This document shows positions 38,232 through 48,999 of a stretch of DNA of 64,000 bases, in pieces. The stretch is from Paramecium sonneborni (lineage: Eukaryota; Ciliophora; Oligohymenophorea; Peniculida; Parameciidae). The position numbers and the translations under genes were made by a program. The stretch spans positions 389,952-453,951 of the forward strand of contig CAJJDN010000076.1 of NCBI GenBank assembly GCA_905182985.1. The letters run 5' to 3'. The notes under the pieces are model-generated. The model was not told the origin of the DNA and ran no database searches. It saw only the letters and a program-made list of their open reading frames with translations. Each line of letters opens with the position of its first letter. The stretch's first letter is position 1.

Positions 38232-39409
38232 ATGTAAGAGGAATTTGATATTGAAGTTAATTTTGAATAAAATAGTTCCATGACCTTTGAAATGTTTTAA
38301 TACTAAATTATTATTAGAGGATCAAATAGTGTTAGATTTCCAAAAGCAGGAATTAAAATTAATAATGAAGGATTAACATCAACAAATGGAGAATAAATAC
38401 AAAATACATAAGAATCTATTATACATTAGTAAATTAAAATTGGAGATGTTATTGGATAAGGAGTATCCAGCTATGTTTGTAGAGGATACTATATACATTA
38501 AAATTGTTAAGTAGCTTTAAAGGTTTAATCTTAATCTTATTTATATCAGATAATTAATGTTTTTGATAAGGATAAGAGACATTAGATGTTGAATGATTTA
38601 AGTACATTATTGAATGGTTGTGAATGTGAATAATTGATCAAATTTTATGGTGCATATTATGAAGAAGGTAGCTCTATGAATTGATTTTTGAGGAACTATA
38701 AGATTGGTACTTGAATATATGGATCAAGGATCATTGCGTAACATAATCCAATAAATCTATAAGAATAATTTAGTTGAATTAATGAATGAATAAATAATTG
38801 CCACGATAACTTATAATATTCTAATGGGATTATAATATTTACATTAATAGAAGCATTAACTTCATAGAGATATTAAACCAGAAAATATTCTCATAAATAG
38901 TTCAGGTTAAATAAAAGTGACTGATTTTGGAATCAGTAAATAATTAGAAAATACTATAGCAATTGCACGAACATTTGTAGGGACTCTAATGTATATGTAA
39001 GAGTGAAAAATGACTGATTTAGGTCTCCAGAAAGAACAGAAGGAAAGAATTATTCATATGCATCAGACATATGGTCTTTGGGATTGATTATTTATGAAAT
39101 GGCAACTGGTAAACATCCATATTCTGTATAAAATAAGTAAATGACTTATATCTAAATGATTTAAAATATTTTGAAATCAGAATCACCGAAATTGGATAAT
39201 TATCCATATAGTTTAGAGATGAAAGATTTTGTAAATATTTGGTAGAATTTAATATTGATTTTAGTTTGAATAAGGATTAAAACAAGAGATTAGATGCATC
39301 TACTTTATTATAGCATAACTGGATTATAAAAAATGCTTAAGATGGACAATATGTATAGAAGTGGATCATATAGAAGGATCAAAAGTTACAGTTAATCCAA
39401 TAATAATGA
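38232..39409 (+). CDS. MAP2K/STE-like dual-specificity type protein kinase
   Basis: ATG 38232, TGA 39407-39409; about 360 residues. Kinase motifs: [15 protein letters not shown] (glycine loop), VALK (ATP lysine), [69 protein letters not shown] and a final C-lobe [19 protein letters not shown]. The phrase MDQGSL, the GT-x-x-YMSPER activation segment and NVFDKDKR are typical of MAP kinase kinases. Four introns fit: 27 nt after VALK (GTTTAATCT...TATATCAG), 25 nt before TIRLVLEY, 26 nt within YMSPER and 23 nt before LNKDQNK. All catalytic residues are present. Transcribed divergently from BBS9. Confidence 0.92.
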
Positions 39410-39486
39410 ATATATATAAATAATTTAACTATTTATAGTATATTATTAATATTTGAAACAATAAAAAAAAATAACTTATTTTTATA

Positions 39487-40378
39487 ATGGATTTAGAAAT
39501 AGTAATAAATTATGAGGAAAACCAACAAATAGTAAATGATTTATGTGAGTAATTTGATGAGTTGGAAGAATAAAATGAAAAATATCATTTATATATGAAT
39601 CGAGGATCTAGAAGAGAAATGTTAGACAGAGTACAATTTAACAATTAATTATTTTTAGTATTAGGTTATGAATAATCATTATGCAATTTTTGATGGTCAT
39701 AGATCATCTCATGTTGTGGATTACTTACAGCAAAATTTGTTACAAAGATTACAAAATTAAATGTCAGATGAGGAATATAAAAAAGGTATTGCATAATCAT
39801 ATATATTTGTAGTATTTAGAGAAATTGATAACAATTTAACATAATACATGGAATCTGGGTCAGTTGCTATATTATTGTCTATTTTAAATAAAACTGTTAC
39901 AATAACAAATTTAGGAGATTCGAAGGCAATTGTATTTCGAGAGAATTCATTTGAATAATTACATTCTATTCACATTCCTTAATCTAAAGAGGAATATTAG
40001 AGAATAATTAAATAAGGAGGGTATTACTATTGTTTGTATCTTTTTAGTCTTATTACAAAGAGACAAAACATTTGTAGAGTTTCAGGATCATTAACTGTTA
40101 CAAGATCATTCGGAGATTTTCATCTGAAAAAATATATCATCAGTGAACCTGAAATCTTTCGATATTAAATAACAGAAAATGATAAATTCATAGTTATGGC
40201 GAGTGATGGTTTTTGGGATGTAAATAAATAATATTAATTTTAGGAACTTTCGGAATAAGAAGTATTATAGATCATTCAGAAACTTGATTAAAACAAGAAT
40301 TTAGCAAAATAGTTATATTAAGCAATATCGAGTGATTATATTAGAGACAATGTAACAATAATGGTATTTCCATTATGA
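39487..40378 (+). CDS. Divergent PP2C-like protein, possible pseudophosphatase
   Basis: ATG 39487, TGA 40376-40378; about 270 residues with the PP2C order of motifs: HYAIFDGHRSSHVV, ESGSVAILLSI, TNLGDSKAIVF, SGSLTVTRSFGD, MASDGFWD and DNVTIMVFP. Departures from active PP2C enzymes are clear. The usual R-x-x-M-E-D metal motif reads RREMLDR. DGHG has become DGHR. The S-G-A/S-T segment reads SGSVA. Late Asp residues are kept. It may therefore bind metal poorly and act as a pseudophosphatase. Introns of 28 nt (GTACAATTT...TTTTTAG), 27 nt and 24 nt restore frame. No N-terminal extension, unlike its two neighbours. Confidence 0.88.
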
Positions 40379-40486
40379 ATTTAATTAAATTCTGATTATT
40401 GTGTGTTTTATCTCTTCCTCATTAATTAATAATAAATAAATTAAAATAACGTAAAGAAATTCTTAAATTCTCAATAAAATAAATAA

Positions 40487-41717
40487 TCAAGAGAAATATG
40501 CAATAATAATTGAAATATCATCTATTACTTCATCGTCTTCTTACCATCTTTTAGTAGATTCTCTAACAATGCTTTCCATCATTTCATCAATTTTTTTAGC
40601 ATTCATTTAAGCACTCCAATAGCTGCATATAATCTATTGAACTTCTTCATTGCTTAGAAATTCCCATACACCATCACTAGCAATAACTAAGAATCCACAT
40701 TTAGAATTCATCTTATGATAAATTAATTCTGGATCAGATATAACTCCAACTGTTGATGCAACATAATCACCAAAAGATCTACTCATAGCTAATCCTGGAA
40801 ACTATTCATGCATCAACCAAACTCTAGCTGGTCCAATATTCTAACCATTTTCTGCCACAAATGGTTAAACTCTTCCTTTACTGACCAAAATTCTTTTCTT
40901 CTCTCCTGGTAAATCAGGTTTATGATCATTACTTAATTCAATTATTTTCCACTTATTTGAATCTCTATTCTATTCAATGAATATCTATTCTAATTATTTT
41001 TAACTATATACAGATCTTGAATCTCCAATATTTGCACACCATAAATTATTACCAGAAACAAACACACTTGAACAAGTTGTACCACTAAATGCTATATCAA
41101 TACCACAAGATGACTAATTCTATATTTATCTACATTTACTAAATCTTTAGACATTTTTTAATAACCACTCTAAAAACACTTTTCTACTTCTGTATAAAAC
41201 TCTTCTCCTATATCTATTTCTTTTTTCCCAATAAATGTCTTTATTTATTAATCTATTATTGTCGGTAAAACTCTTTTAACCAATTAAGATACATAATGTC
41301 CATATACTCCATGACCGTCACATATCGAGAATAAATATCTAAATTATATTATATTTAAACCTATTCTTTATTCCTCCAAAATTATTCGAAATAATAACTG
41401 AATCTTAATTTGTTTTTGTTTATTTATTCCCATTTTGACCTGCTTATGATCTTTAAAAATAAATTGTTATTCAAAATACTTAGATAAAAACAATTAAACA
41501 AAATCTTACAGTTCATCATCTTCAGTTCCATTAGAATTTACAAGAGCAGCTTGACTAGTAGATCTTCCATGTAACATTATTAATTATTAAGGCATTTTAG
41601 GTTTTATTTAAATCTCTTATACAATAGCTTATGAACTAACTCTACTCTATATCGAACGCAATTTTGGAGAAGAATCCTAATAAAATTTTAGAAATGAAGT
41701 TTTATTCTTAACTATCA
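40487..41717 (-). CDS. PP2C-family protein phosphatase
   Basis: Same family as 32906-34427, on the opposite strand. TGA 40487-40489. Motifs: NQDSV, CDGHGVYGHYV, SSCGIDIAFSGTTCSSVFV, WCANIGDSRSV, LSNDHKPDLPGEK, GPARVWL, FPGLAMSRSFGDYVASTVG, VIASDGVWEFL and DDISIIIAYFS. Metal-binding Asp residues are present, so it is probably active. Introns include one of about 31 nt or longer before the QAGQNGNKQTKTNQDS block, 22 nt (GTTTAAATATAATATAATTTAG) before YLFSICDGHG and a 24-nt one before SSCGID. The ATG at 41717 gives MIVKNKTSFLKFYQDSS. The coding-like region further upstream may be an N-terminal extension, so the true start is uncertain. Confidence 0.92.
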
Positions 41718-42274
41718 TTTTTAGAATGTACTTATGGAATGTTATCAGCATTACTAGCATCTGTTCTCTTACTTCTTTTTTGTGATTAACTAAGATCAAT
41801 TCGAGCTTGAGGTTCCTATTAAGTATTACTAGATTCACTTCTTTTCAAATTTGGCAATTTAGTAGGAGATAATGGCTAGTGATTTGAATAGATATAAATG
41901 ATACCTCATTTTGTTAATTTGAGAATTTAAAGATGTCTGGTTTATCATTATTATTACTAATTACTCTTTTTTTTGGCGAATAACTAGATGGTTAAAGTAA
42001 TGATAATTTCTTTTAAGTAACCTATGATAAGATAACAAAATGATATTGATACAATCTTGATTTTTTCATCTTAATTGTTAATTCCTCCTGTTTGATATCT
42101 TTTTTAATTGCTTCTACTTTATTAAGAGGGAGGACTTAATTGGAATTTGATGATACTTTAATTGAAAAGTGCGTGTACGGTCAGATGCTTAAGGTTTCTT
42201 TTTAAGGCCAGGAGAATTAACAATGGAATCTTGAGTTGTAAATTTAAGTGGATAGACACGAATGGGATTCATTT
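41718..42274 (-). CDS. Coding-like region upstream of the PP2C gene (extension or small gene)
   Basis: Starts at ATG 42274 (MNPIRVYPLKFTTQDSIVNS) and contains protein-like, Ser/Lys-rich segments in more than one frame: KKDIKQEELTIKMKKS, PSSYSPKKRVISNNNDK and PTKLPNLKRSESSN...KRSKRTDASNADN. These imply two or three short introns, for example GTATCATTTATATC...ATCACTAG. The phase through the last junction into the PP2C frame could not be proved. It is either the disordered N-terminal region of the phosphatase or a separate short gene. RS-rich and S-P sites suggest phosphorylation. Confidence 0.45.
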
Positions 42275-42345
42275 ATTAAAAATAATTAAGTTCATATCCT
42301 CTTATGGTAATATCACTATGGAGTTAACTTGAATGAAATTTAAGG

Positions 42346-43489
42346 TTATATAATTAATTCCTCTTAAAATAAAAATATATTACACCTTTAGTGAAATCAA
42401 AGAAATTAGGAAATTTAAGATTATGAATTCTAAATTATTCATCTCTAATTTCTGTGAAGAATGGATAAGATAATGCTTTTAATAGTTTAAATCTTTCTCT
42501 AAGAAGATACAAAATAATTTTAGAAATCAAATCAAAAAATAATGGATCAGGTTTGAACTTTTGGAAGACCTAAAAATAAGATATAAAATAAAATTCAATT
42601 TATTCCAAGGATGATAGGATTCATCTATTTAATATCTTCAATAGTTGAAGTACCAAGTATTTTAGTAATGATTTCTAGTTCAACTATCTGTAATATTCTC
42701 TCTTAGAAAAAATGGTTCTTCAATAATCATCTCAGCTATTACAAAACCGATAGACCACAATATCTATTGTAATTGAATATTCTGGTGCTCTATAATATCT
42801 GTAGAACAAAATATAAGAAACATTTGGCTCTCCCTTTTTACAATCTTTTTGCTGAACCAAAATCATAAATCTTTAAAATGTGATTATTTTGATCTACTAT
42901 AACATTTTATGGCTTTATAATATCTCTATTACAAATCCAAATCCATTTAGTTATTTATACTTATGTTTTCTACCTTCGACAAATACCAAAGCACCAAAAA
43001 TTTAGTTACCATATATTTTCAACAAAGCTCTTGTAAATACTTATTTTGCCTATTTATCATATCTGACCATCTAACTTAATGCATCACAAAATATAATCCA
43101 TAACCAAATTCAAATAAACATCATCGCCATTTATGAAATTCATCTTCCATTGCCTAATCTCTCTGTGTTACTTCCTTTATTTTTATTAAAATATTGATTA
43201 TTCAATTCTTATATTATTAAATGTTCTCTATTCATATAACGTTTATCTTAAAACACATTCTTTATTACCACTTTTTCATTTGTTTAATTATTTGTAGACT
43301 ATTATTATTCTACTTATCACCAAATAAACCATTCCAAATGCCACATTTCCATCTATTTAATTTAAAGTATATTAAGTTGCTTATTAATTTTACTTGAAAT
43401 AATTTTCTCTTATTTACTACTTTTTATTAATCATTTGCCTATGTTACCATCCTAGTTGCTTATTTTATTGAAGATTTCTTATTTATCAT
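42346..43489 (-). pseudogene. GSK3/shaggy-family kinase, frame-disrupted
   Basis: Minus-strand fragments match GSK3 in order but in several frames: VAFGMVYL; VVIKNVFQDKRYMNRE (ATP-lysine region); VYLNLVMDYI; RDIIKPQNVIVDQNN; YDFGSAKRL; GEPNVSY; YYRAPEYSITIDI; WSIGFVIAEM; KILGTSTIEDIKQMNP; LSYPFFTEIRDEQFR. Short introns explain some shifts. Others fall inside conserved blocks: one extra base between SAKRL and KKGEPNVS, one between TIDI and WSIG, and a TGA right after VMDYIL. The catalytic HRD has become NRD and is followed by an extra Ile. The CSRYYRAPE arginine loop is altered too. I conclude a decayed kinase rather than sequencing noise, because the 13-kb dynein gene has at most one comparable problem. 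Confidence 0.72.
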
Positions 43490-43499
43490 TTTTATATTT

Positions 43500-44532
43500 A
43501 AAATATTAAAAATATATTGAAGAAGATATGTTTTAAAATCTTCTTACTATTGATTATTCTAATTCCTACTATCTAAATCCTATTATTTTTCATAAATTAA
43601 ATTTTCAATACATTTGATTTTCATCTGCTCTACATTTAACAACTATTTTACTTGTTTACTAGTTCCCAACTTACTTCAAATTCTTAATTGTTTAAGATGT
43701 TAATTTAAATGTAATGAGAATTTAATGAACATGCTTATTGATTTTATTTGCTATTAAATTTATTTCCTCTCGTCTTATTTTTATGATTAGATTTTAAAAT
43801 ATCCTTTAAATTTATTCATCTTACTTTTAGAATTATAAAGTTATTTTTTTCTTGGAGTATTTAATAGATTTAATTGATAAAAATAGAAATCAACTAAAAT
43901 TATTACCATATAAGGATTAGAATTCGTATATTAACCAGAAGAATTAATTTCTATCCAAAAAGATGTAATGAAAATTATTTTTTAAACTTTTAATTTTTCA
44001 TAACCATTTCTAATCTTATTATTAACGAATTATTCTTTAATTTTAATCGAATTAATTTTCACCTAATCTTTTATTAGATCATCAATTAATCTATACTAAC
44101 TTTTTAGTAATATTATAAATCTTCATTAATTTATTTTCTAATTGGATGAATTCTATTTGAATGTCATTAGATTTTAATTCATCAATTTCTAATAAGGGTT
44201 ATTTACTAATCCATTATTATAAATCTTAATAGCTAAAAGTTTAACAATCCATTATTTATTTTTTGATTGATTTAATCTAACCTCTTGTTTGTTTGAAATT
44301 CTTTTGTTCTTGAATGTTTATATCTAAATATTAGATTTAAAATTATATTTTGAAAACTAATTTTCCTTTATAAAGCATTTGAACAAATAATCTAAAACGT
44401 ATTTATTTTTATTATAATAATCCTTCTTACTTTATCTTGATCATGATTATTTCTTGCATAGTATTTCATGATCATGTTCTGGTAATCCTTTTTTTAATTG
44501 TAATCAAATAAATAAAATTGAGAGTGCATCAT
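43500..44532 (-). CDS. Hypothetical coiled-coil-rich gene, exons not fully resolved
   Basis: Begins 33 bp after the CDT1-like stop. ATG 44532 gives MMHSQFYLFDYNQKKDYQN...ARNNHDQDK, followed by a likely intron starting GTAAGAAGG. Later segments look coding: DINIQEQKNFKQTRGQIKSI, DLQQWISKQPLLEIDELKSN and IQIEFIQLENKLMKIYNITK. Further segments follow towards 43520 (KCRADENQMYQKF; QQELEQSIVRR). Frame changes and one TGA near 44080 need introns I could not fix. No domain recognised; charged helical character only. Confidence 0.35.
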
Positions 44533-44564
44533 ATTAAAATTTAAAAAAATATAAAACATGGAAA

Positions 44565-45491
44565 TCAATAGAAATAAGCCTTCAATGATTCAATCTATTT
44601 TAATTCTGTACTCATTTTATTAATTTACACAATCCACTTACTTTTCTATTGCTCTTTTTTTGCATTAGTTATTTACAAGAAATCTGGCTGTATTTTAATT
44701 AAAAACATCAATGATTTCTCCATTAATTCTTTACTCATAGGTATTTTATTGAGTAAATGTTATACTAAGTTATTATAAAATACAAATGAGACAGATCTTT
44801 AATTGAAATACTTAATTGTTATTTCAACAATTTATTAAATTTAATCTCTCTACTCATCAGAATATATTTAAAATGGTAATTGCATAGGAGCAATATCCTA
44901 TACAAGATTTAAATCAAAAGTTGGAAAATAAATCTTAAACTCTTTTGAGTGTTCAAGAAAACTTTCTTATTCAATCAATTTCAAATAATTTTCATGTGTT
45001 TCTTATACTAATTTGTCTAATTTATTTCTTATTGATTCAATTCTTTTTTCAAAAATAGCTGGTAGCTAATTTTGAAAAGGCTAAAATTATGGCAAATTTT
45101 CTGAAGGAATGTCATTCAATATTAATTCAATAGATTTATTAACAATCTTTATCTCGTATAAATCTTTATCAAGTTTTAACAATTATCCAATTTATAAAAT
45201 TTTAATGGCATTAGTTTTAATATCATATGTAAGTGGTTTTCTCTTTTTCCAATACGTTTACTCAATATTTCTCATTGTTTATAATAATTATTAGAATTTA
45301 ATTGGCAATGGATATTAATCCGAAATCTATCCAAATCTCTCTCTGAGGCTTAGAAAATTAATAGGAGTAACAGGTGACACTTTAATTGATGATATTTTTG
45401 TATCTGTTAACTCACTAAGATGTCTAGTAGATTCATCTTCACCATTAGTGTTATTGTCCGACTATGTTTTTATTAGTTTGTAGCTATTCAT
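44565..45491 (-). CDS. CDT1: CDT1-like DNA replication licensing factor
   Basis: Helps load MCM helicase at origins in G1. Intronless 308-residue ORF, ATG 45491, TGA 44565-44567. The middle-to-C-terminal part shows the CDT1 signature order: FEKRIESIRNKLDKLVQETH then ENYLKLI (family: R...F...LV..HH..FL), followed by EFKIYFPTFDLNLVQDIAPM with QLPF after it (family: WHP.FD...VPDI.PA.LP). A C-terminal winged-helix-like region follows. The N-terminal part (LPIKFQQLLQTMRNIEQTYW, KRKPLTYDIKTNAIKI) fits the geminin-binding/helical domain region. It is short compared with animal CDT1 (over 540), with the regulatory N-terminus reduced. The Trp-His of WHP is replaced by Ile-Tyr-Phe. A candidate E2F site lies 82 bp upstream. 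Confidence 0.8.
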
Positions 45492-45526
45492 CTTATCTTA
45501 ATTAATTATTATTATTTACAACGAAT

Positions 45527-45552
45527 TGCGGGTATCAATAAATAAACCCGCA
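45527..45552. promoter_or_regulatory. GC-rich 7-bp inverted repeat upstream of the CDT1-like gene
   Basis: TGCGGGT, a 12-base AT-rich loop, then ACCCGCA: a perfect 7-bp stem in sequence that is otherwise nearly all A/T. It lies 36-61 bp upstream of the CDT1-like ATG. It could be a palindromic protein-binding site or a 5' UTR hairpin. It is not followed by a T-run that would suggest a terminator. Confidence 0.5.
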
Positions 45553-45572
45553 TTTTGCTATTTTAATTAATA

Positions 45573-45582
45573 GCGCCAAAAA
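45573..45582 (-). promoter_or_regulatory. Candidate E2F/DP binding site
   Basis: The strand of the CDT1-like gene reads TTTTTGGCGC, an exact match to the E2F consensus TTTSSCGC, 82 bp upstream of its ATG. CDT1 is a classic E2F target in animals and plants, and ciliates have E2F/DP proteins. One occurrence in AT-rich DNA is suggestive, not proof. Confidence 0.45.
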
Positions 45583-45663
45583 TTGAGATGCTATAGTAAA
45601 GCTATAAAAGTTTATAAATTAAAAAAAATTATTTATTCGAACTAAAATACAAAAAAAATGCAT

Positions 45664-45972
45664 TCATTTTATATATTCACATTAATTCATCCCATTTATA
45701 TCTGTCGTTTGTCTATTTAATAACTTACAATCTTCAATCTAATCTATCATTTCTTATACCTTCATTTAAAATTTTTTCTCCTTTTAATTAATAATTGTTT
45801 CAGTCAAATTTAATAAAAATTTCTGTATCTTTACATTCTTTCTGATTCTACCATCTACAATAAGTATTAAAGCTTTATGTGAATAAGTCATTTGACTTAA
45901 ATTGTTCCAAAATTTACACTTATAATTTATTTCTCTTAACACCCTTTTTACATTTCTGTACTCTCAAAATTA
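45664..45972 (-). CDS. Small hypothetical protein
   Basis: Open frame ending at TGA 45664-45666, reading EYRNVKRVLREINYKCKFWN... SHKALILIVDGRIRKNVKI ... KEKKFQMKVQEMIDQIEDCK ... INGMNQCEYIK. Composition is good, but the frame starts right after a TGA with no early Met. Either an upstream exon is missing or translation starts at the internal Met of LSQMTYSHK. No domain recognised. Confidence 0.4.
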
Positions 45973-46776
45973 TTTGCTAAATATTAAGAATATTATTTAT
46001 TGATATTTGAATATACAGTTATTTTTACACTGAATTATGGAAAACATATTCTTTACCGATGTTTCTTTCAAAATTCTTAGATATAAATACATTAAGATAA
46101 GAAAACTGTAAGAGATTATCCAATTTTGAAATTATGTAGTATGTTTGATTTGAATTTTAAACAATATCGTTTAAGAAATAATTAGATTTTAAATGAGTAG
46201 ATGTTATATAGATTTTTATTTTTCATTTTCTGTTATCATTTCAACCCAATCCTTATTTATTCAAAATAAATATATTCGTTATATTTAATAAGATATTATT
46301 TGCTTTAATTGTCCTATTTAAAAGATAAAAAAATCATAAATATAAAACAAAATTGATTAAAGTTATTATAATTATAAAGATTTATCGATCAGGGTTGATG
46401 TATTTCATTTTCTTATTTTATGTTATCATCTTTAACATAATAGAAGATCGAATAAATAATATTATTTTTAATTAAGTAGATTAATTATAAAAAAATTCAT
46501 AATCTATTATTTTAAAACATGTTCATGATATTTGCTGTCCATTAAAAATGTTAGTAGTGTAAGAATTATATTGGAAAGGTATCTAAAATAATTTCATTAG
46601 AAAATTTTGAATTTTTGTAAAAATGATAAAATTAATTTTTTATACTTAAATGAAGTTATAATTGAGAAAATATATTTTCAATCACATATTTATAATGAAA
46701 AAAGTTTATAACATATATTTGATATTTTAGTTAAAAATCTGAATGAAAAATTTTGGAATCAGTTAGACTTTTTATA
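45973..46776. other. Gene-free AT-rich spacer
   Basis: No supported gene on either strand up to the duplicated RING block. No RNA gene or tandem repeat recognised. Confidence 0.45.
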
Positions 46777-47813
46777 AATAAAGTAATTTTTAATTTTTTA
46801 TCTAAAAACTAGGATTTGTTCTGCCAAAATATTTGTTACCCTACAAAATGATTTTTGAAGAGAGTCATTTAGTAATAAAGAAGAATGATAATTAAATCAT
46901 AAATTTGAAAAATTTATTAATTTGTAAGGCAATATTATATCATCGAAATGAAAATGAAAAATATGGTTTTAGTCTAGAGATTTGGGTATATAAATCTAAA
47001 TAAAATTTGAGAAGTTTAATAAAAATTAAAAAATTTAAAGCTTTTTTAAATAGCTAAAGAAAGGCATGGAGGGCACAGATAGTTATAATTATGATGAAAT
47101 GGAATTAGATGAATTAATGCTAACTCCTCCTGCATTAATCAGATAAAATGCCTTCATAGAAGATGAAGATGATACTCCATAATTCATACTTTAAACTTAA
47201 ACTGAATTCACCTATAAGGAGGAGGAATGTCCCATATGTTTTTGTCCTCTTAATGAGGAAAATACTGTAAAATTATTGTGTGGACATGTTTTATGTTAAG
47301 ATGATTTAAATAAAATAATATAAACTTAACATTCAGAGACCCTAAAATGCCATATTTGTAGAACTCTTTAGATTGTAAATTTATCTTGTGTTTGTGTTAA
47401 ATGATATATTTGGTACTCTTTTAAAAATATATTTTCAAAAAACAATAAAAATTAGAAAAATTCATCCAAAAGATATTTTGGATCCCTTTTTCATATTTCC
47501 TATATTCCATTAATATCTAAAATAATAAATGAAATCATCTAATGCTTAATTGTTTTTTTATTTCAATAAAGTAATCGTTTAAAAATATCAATTTTTTATC
47601 TTCTTCATTACTATTATATAGTCGTTATAATATATATTAATAAATATCAGGTTAAAATAAAATTATTTCTGAACTATTTTAAAATGAGGTCGTTGTGAAG
47701 AAATTCATTCTTAAATTATAGTGAAATAAAAAATACATAAATAATGTTCTTTCTTTAGTGATTTATTAATTTATCGTAGTAGTAAGATCCCTTATTTTAA
47801 TTCTTATATAGTA
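46777..47813. repeat. Direct repeat copy 1 (1,037 bp), left of N gap
   Basis: Identical by eye to 47963-48999 (offset 1186). It ends exactly where the N run begins, the pattern expected when the overlapping ends of two contigs are placed next to each other instead of merged. Confidence 0.95.
47066..47404 (+). CDS. Small RING-finger protein (copy 1)
   Basis: ATG 47066, TGA 47402-47404; 112 residues, no intron. An acidic N-terminus (MEGTDSYNYDEMELDELM) is followed by a RING: CPICFCPLNEENTVKLLC-G-H, VLCQDDL, then CHICRTL. This is C-x2-C, C-x-H, C and C-x2-C. It is likely a minimal E3 ubiquitin ligase or a subunit of one. The C-terminal tail is short and hydrophobic with more Cys (NLSCVCVK). A 24-bp pre-gene block and long 3' region are shared with the second copy because the whole segment is duplicated. 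Confidence 0.8.
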
Positions 47814-47962
47814 NNNNNNNNNNNNNNNNNNNNNNNNNNNNNNNNNNNNNNNNNNNNNNNNNNNNNNNNNNNNNNNNNNNNNNNNNNNNNNNNNNNNNNN
47901 NNNNNNNNNNNNNNNNNNNNNNNNNNNNNNNNNNNNNNNNNNNNNNNNNNNNNNNNNNNNNN
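47814..47962. other. Assembly gap (149 N)
   Basis: Run of N between the two identical 1,037-bp blocks. Confidence 0.99.
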
Positions 47963-48999
47963 AATAAAGTAATTTTTAATTTTTTATCTAAAAACTAGGA
48001 TTTGTTCTGCCAAAATATTTGTTACCCTACAAAATGATTTTTGAAGAGAGTCATTTAGTAATAAAGAAGAATGATAATTAAATCATAAATTTGAAAAATT
48101 TATTAATTTGTAAGGCAATATTATATCATCGAAATGAAAATGAAAAATATGGTTTTAGTCTAGAGATTTGGGTATATAAATCTAAATAAAATTTGAGAAG
48201 TTTAATAAAAATTAAAAAATTTAAAGCTTTTTTAAATAGCTAAAGAAAGGCATGGAGGGCACAGATAGTTATAATTATGATGAAATGGAATTAGATGAAT
48301 TAATGCTAACTCCTCCTGCATTAATCAGATAAAATGCCTTCATAGAAGATGAAGATGATACTCCATAATTCATACTTTAAACTTAAACTGAATTCACCTA
48401 TAAGGAGGAGGAATGTCCCATATGTTTTTGTCCTCTTAATGAGGAAAATACTGTAAAATTATTGTGTGGACATGTTTTATGTTAAGATGATTTAAATAAA
48501 ATAATATAAACTTAACATTCAGAGACCCTAAAATGCCATATTTGTAGAACTCTTTAGATTGTAAATTTATCTTGTGTTTGTGTTAAATGATATATTTGGT
48601 ACTCTTTTAAAAATATATTTTCAAAAAACAATAAAAATTAGAAAAATTCATCCAAAAGATATTTTGGATCCCTTTTTCATATTTCCTATATTCCATTAAT
48701 ATCTAAAATAATAAATGAAATCATCTAATGCTTAATTGTTTTTTTATTTCAATAAAGTAATCGTTTAAAAATATCAATTTTTTATCTTCTTCATTACTAT
48801 TATATAGTCGTTATAATATATATTAATAAATATCAGGTTAAAATAAAATTATTTCTGAACTATTTTAAAATGAGGTCGTTGTGAAGAAATTCATTCTTAA
48901 ATTATAGTGAAATAAAAAATACATAAATAATGTTCTTTCTTTAGTGATTTATTAATTTATCGTAGTAGTAAGATCCCTTATTTTAATTCTTATATAGTA
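47963..48999. repeat. Direct repeat copy 2 (1,037 bp), right of N gap
   Basis: Second copy of 46777-47813. It begins with the first known base after the gap and continues into unique sequence at 49000. Confidence 0.95.
48252..48590 (+). CDS. Small RING-finger protein (copy 2, probably the same locus)
   Basis: Exact repetition of the 112-residue gene at 47066-47404, with no substitution seen. Two truly separate genes would be expected to differ at least outside the coding region; here 1 kb of flanking DNA is identical too. Count it once unless a real tandem duplication is demonstrated. Confidence 0.75.

Noticed and set aside
45527..45552. The GC-rich hairpin as a transcription terminator
   Set aside because: It lies upstream of the CDT1-like start, lacks a T-run on either side, and hairpin terminators of that type are not used by Pol II.
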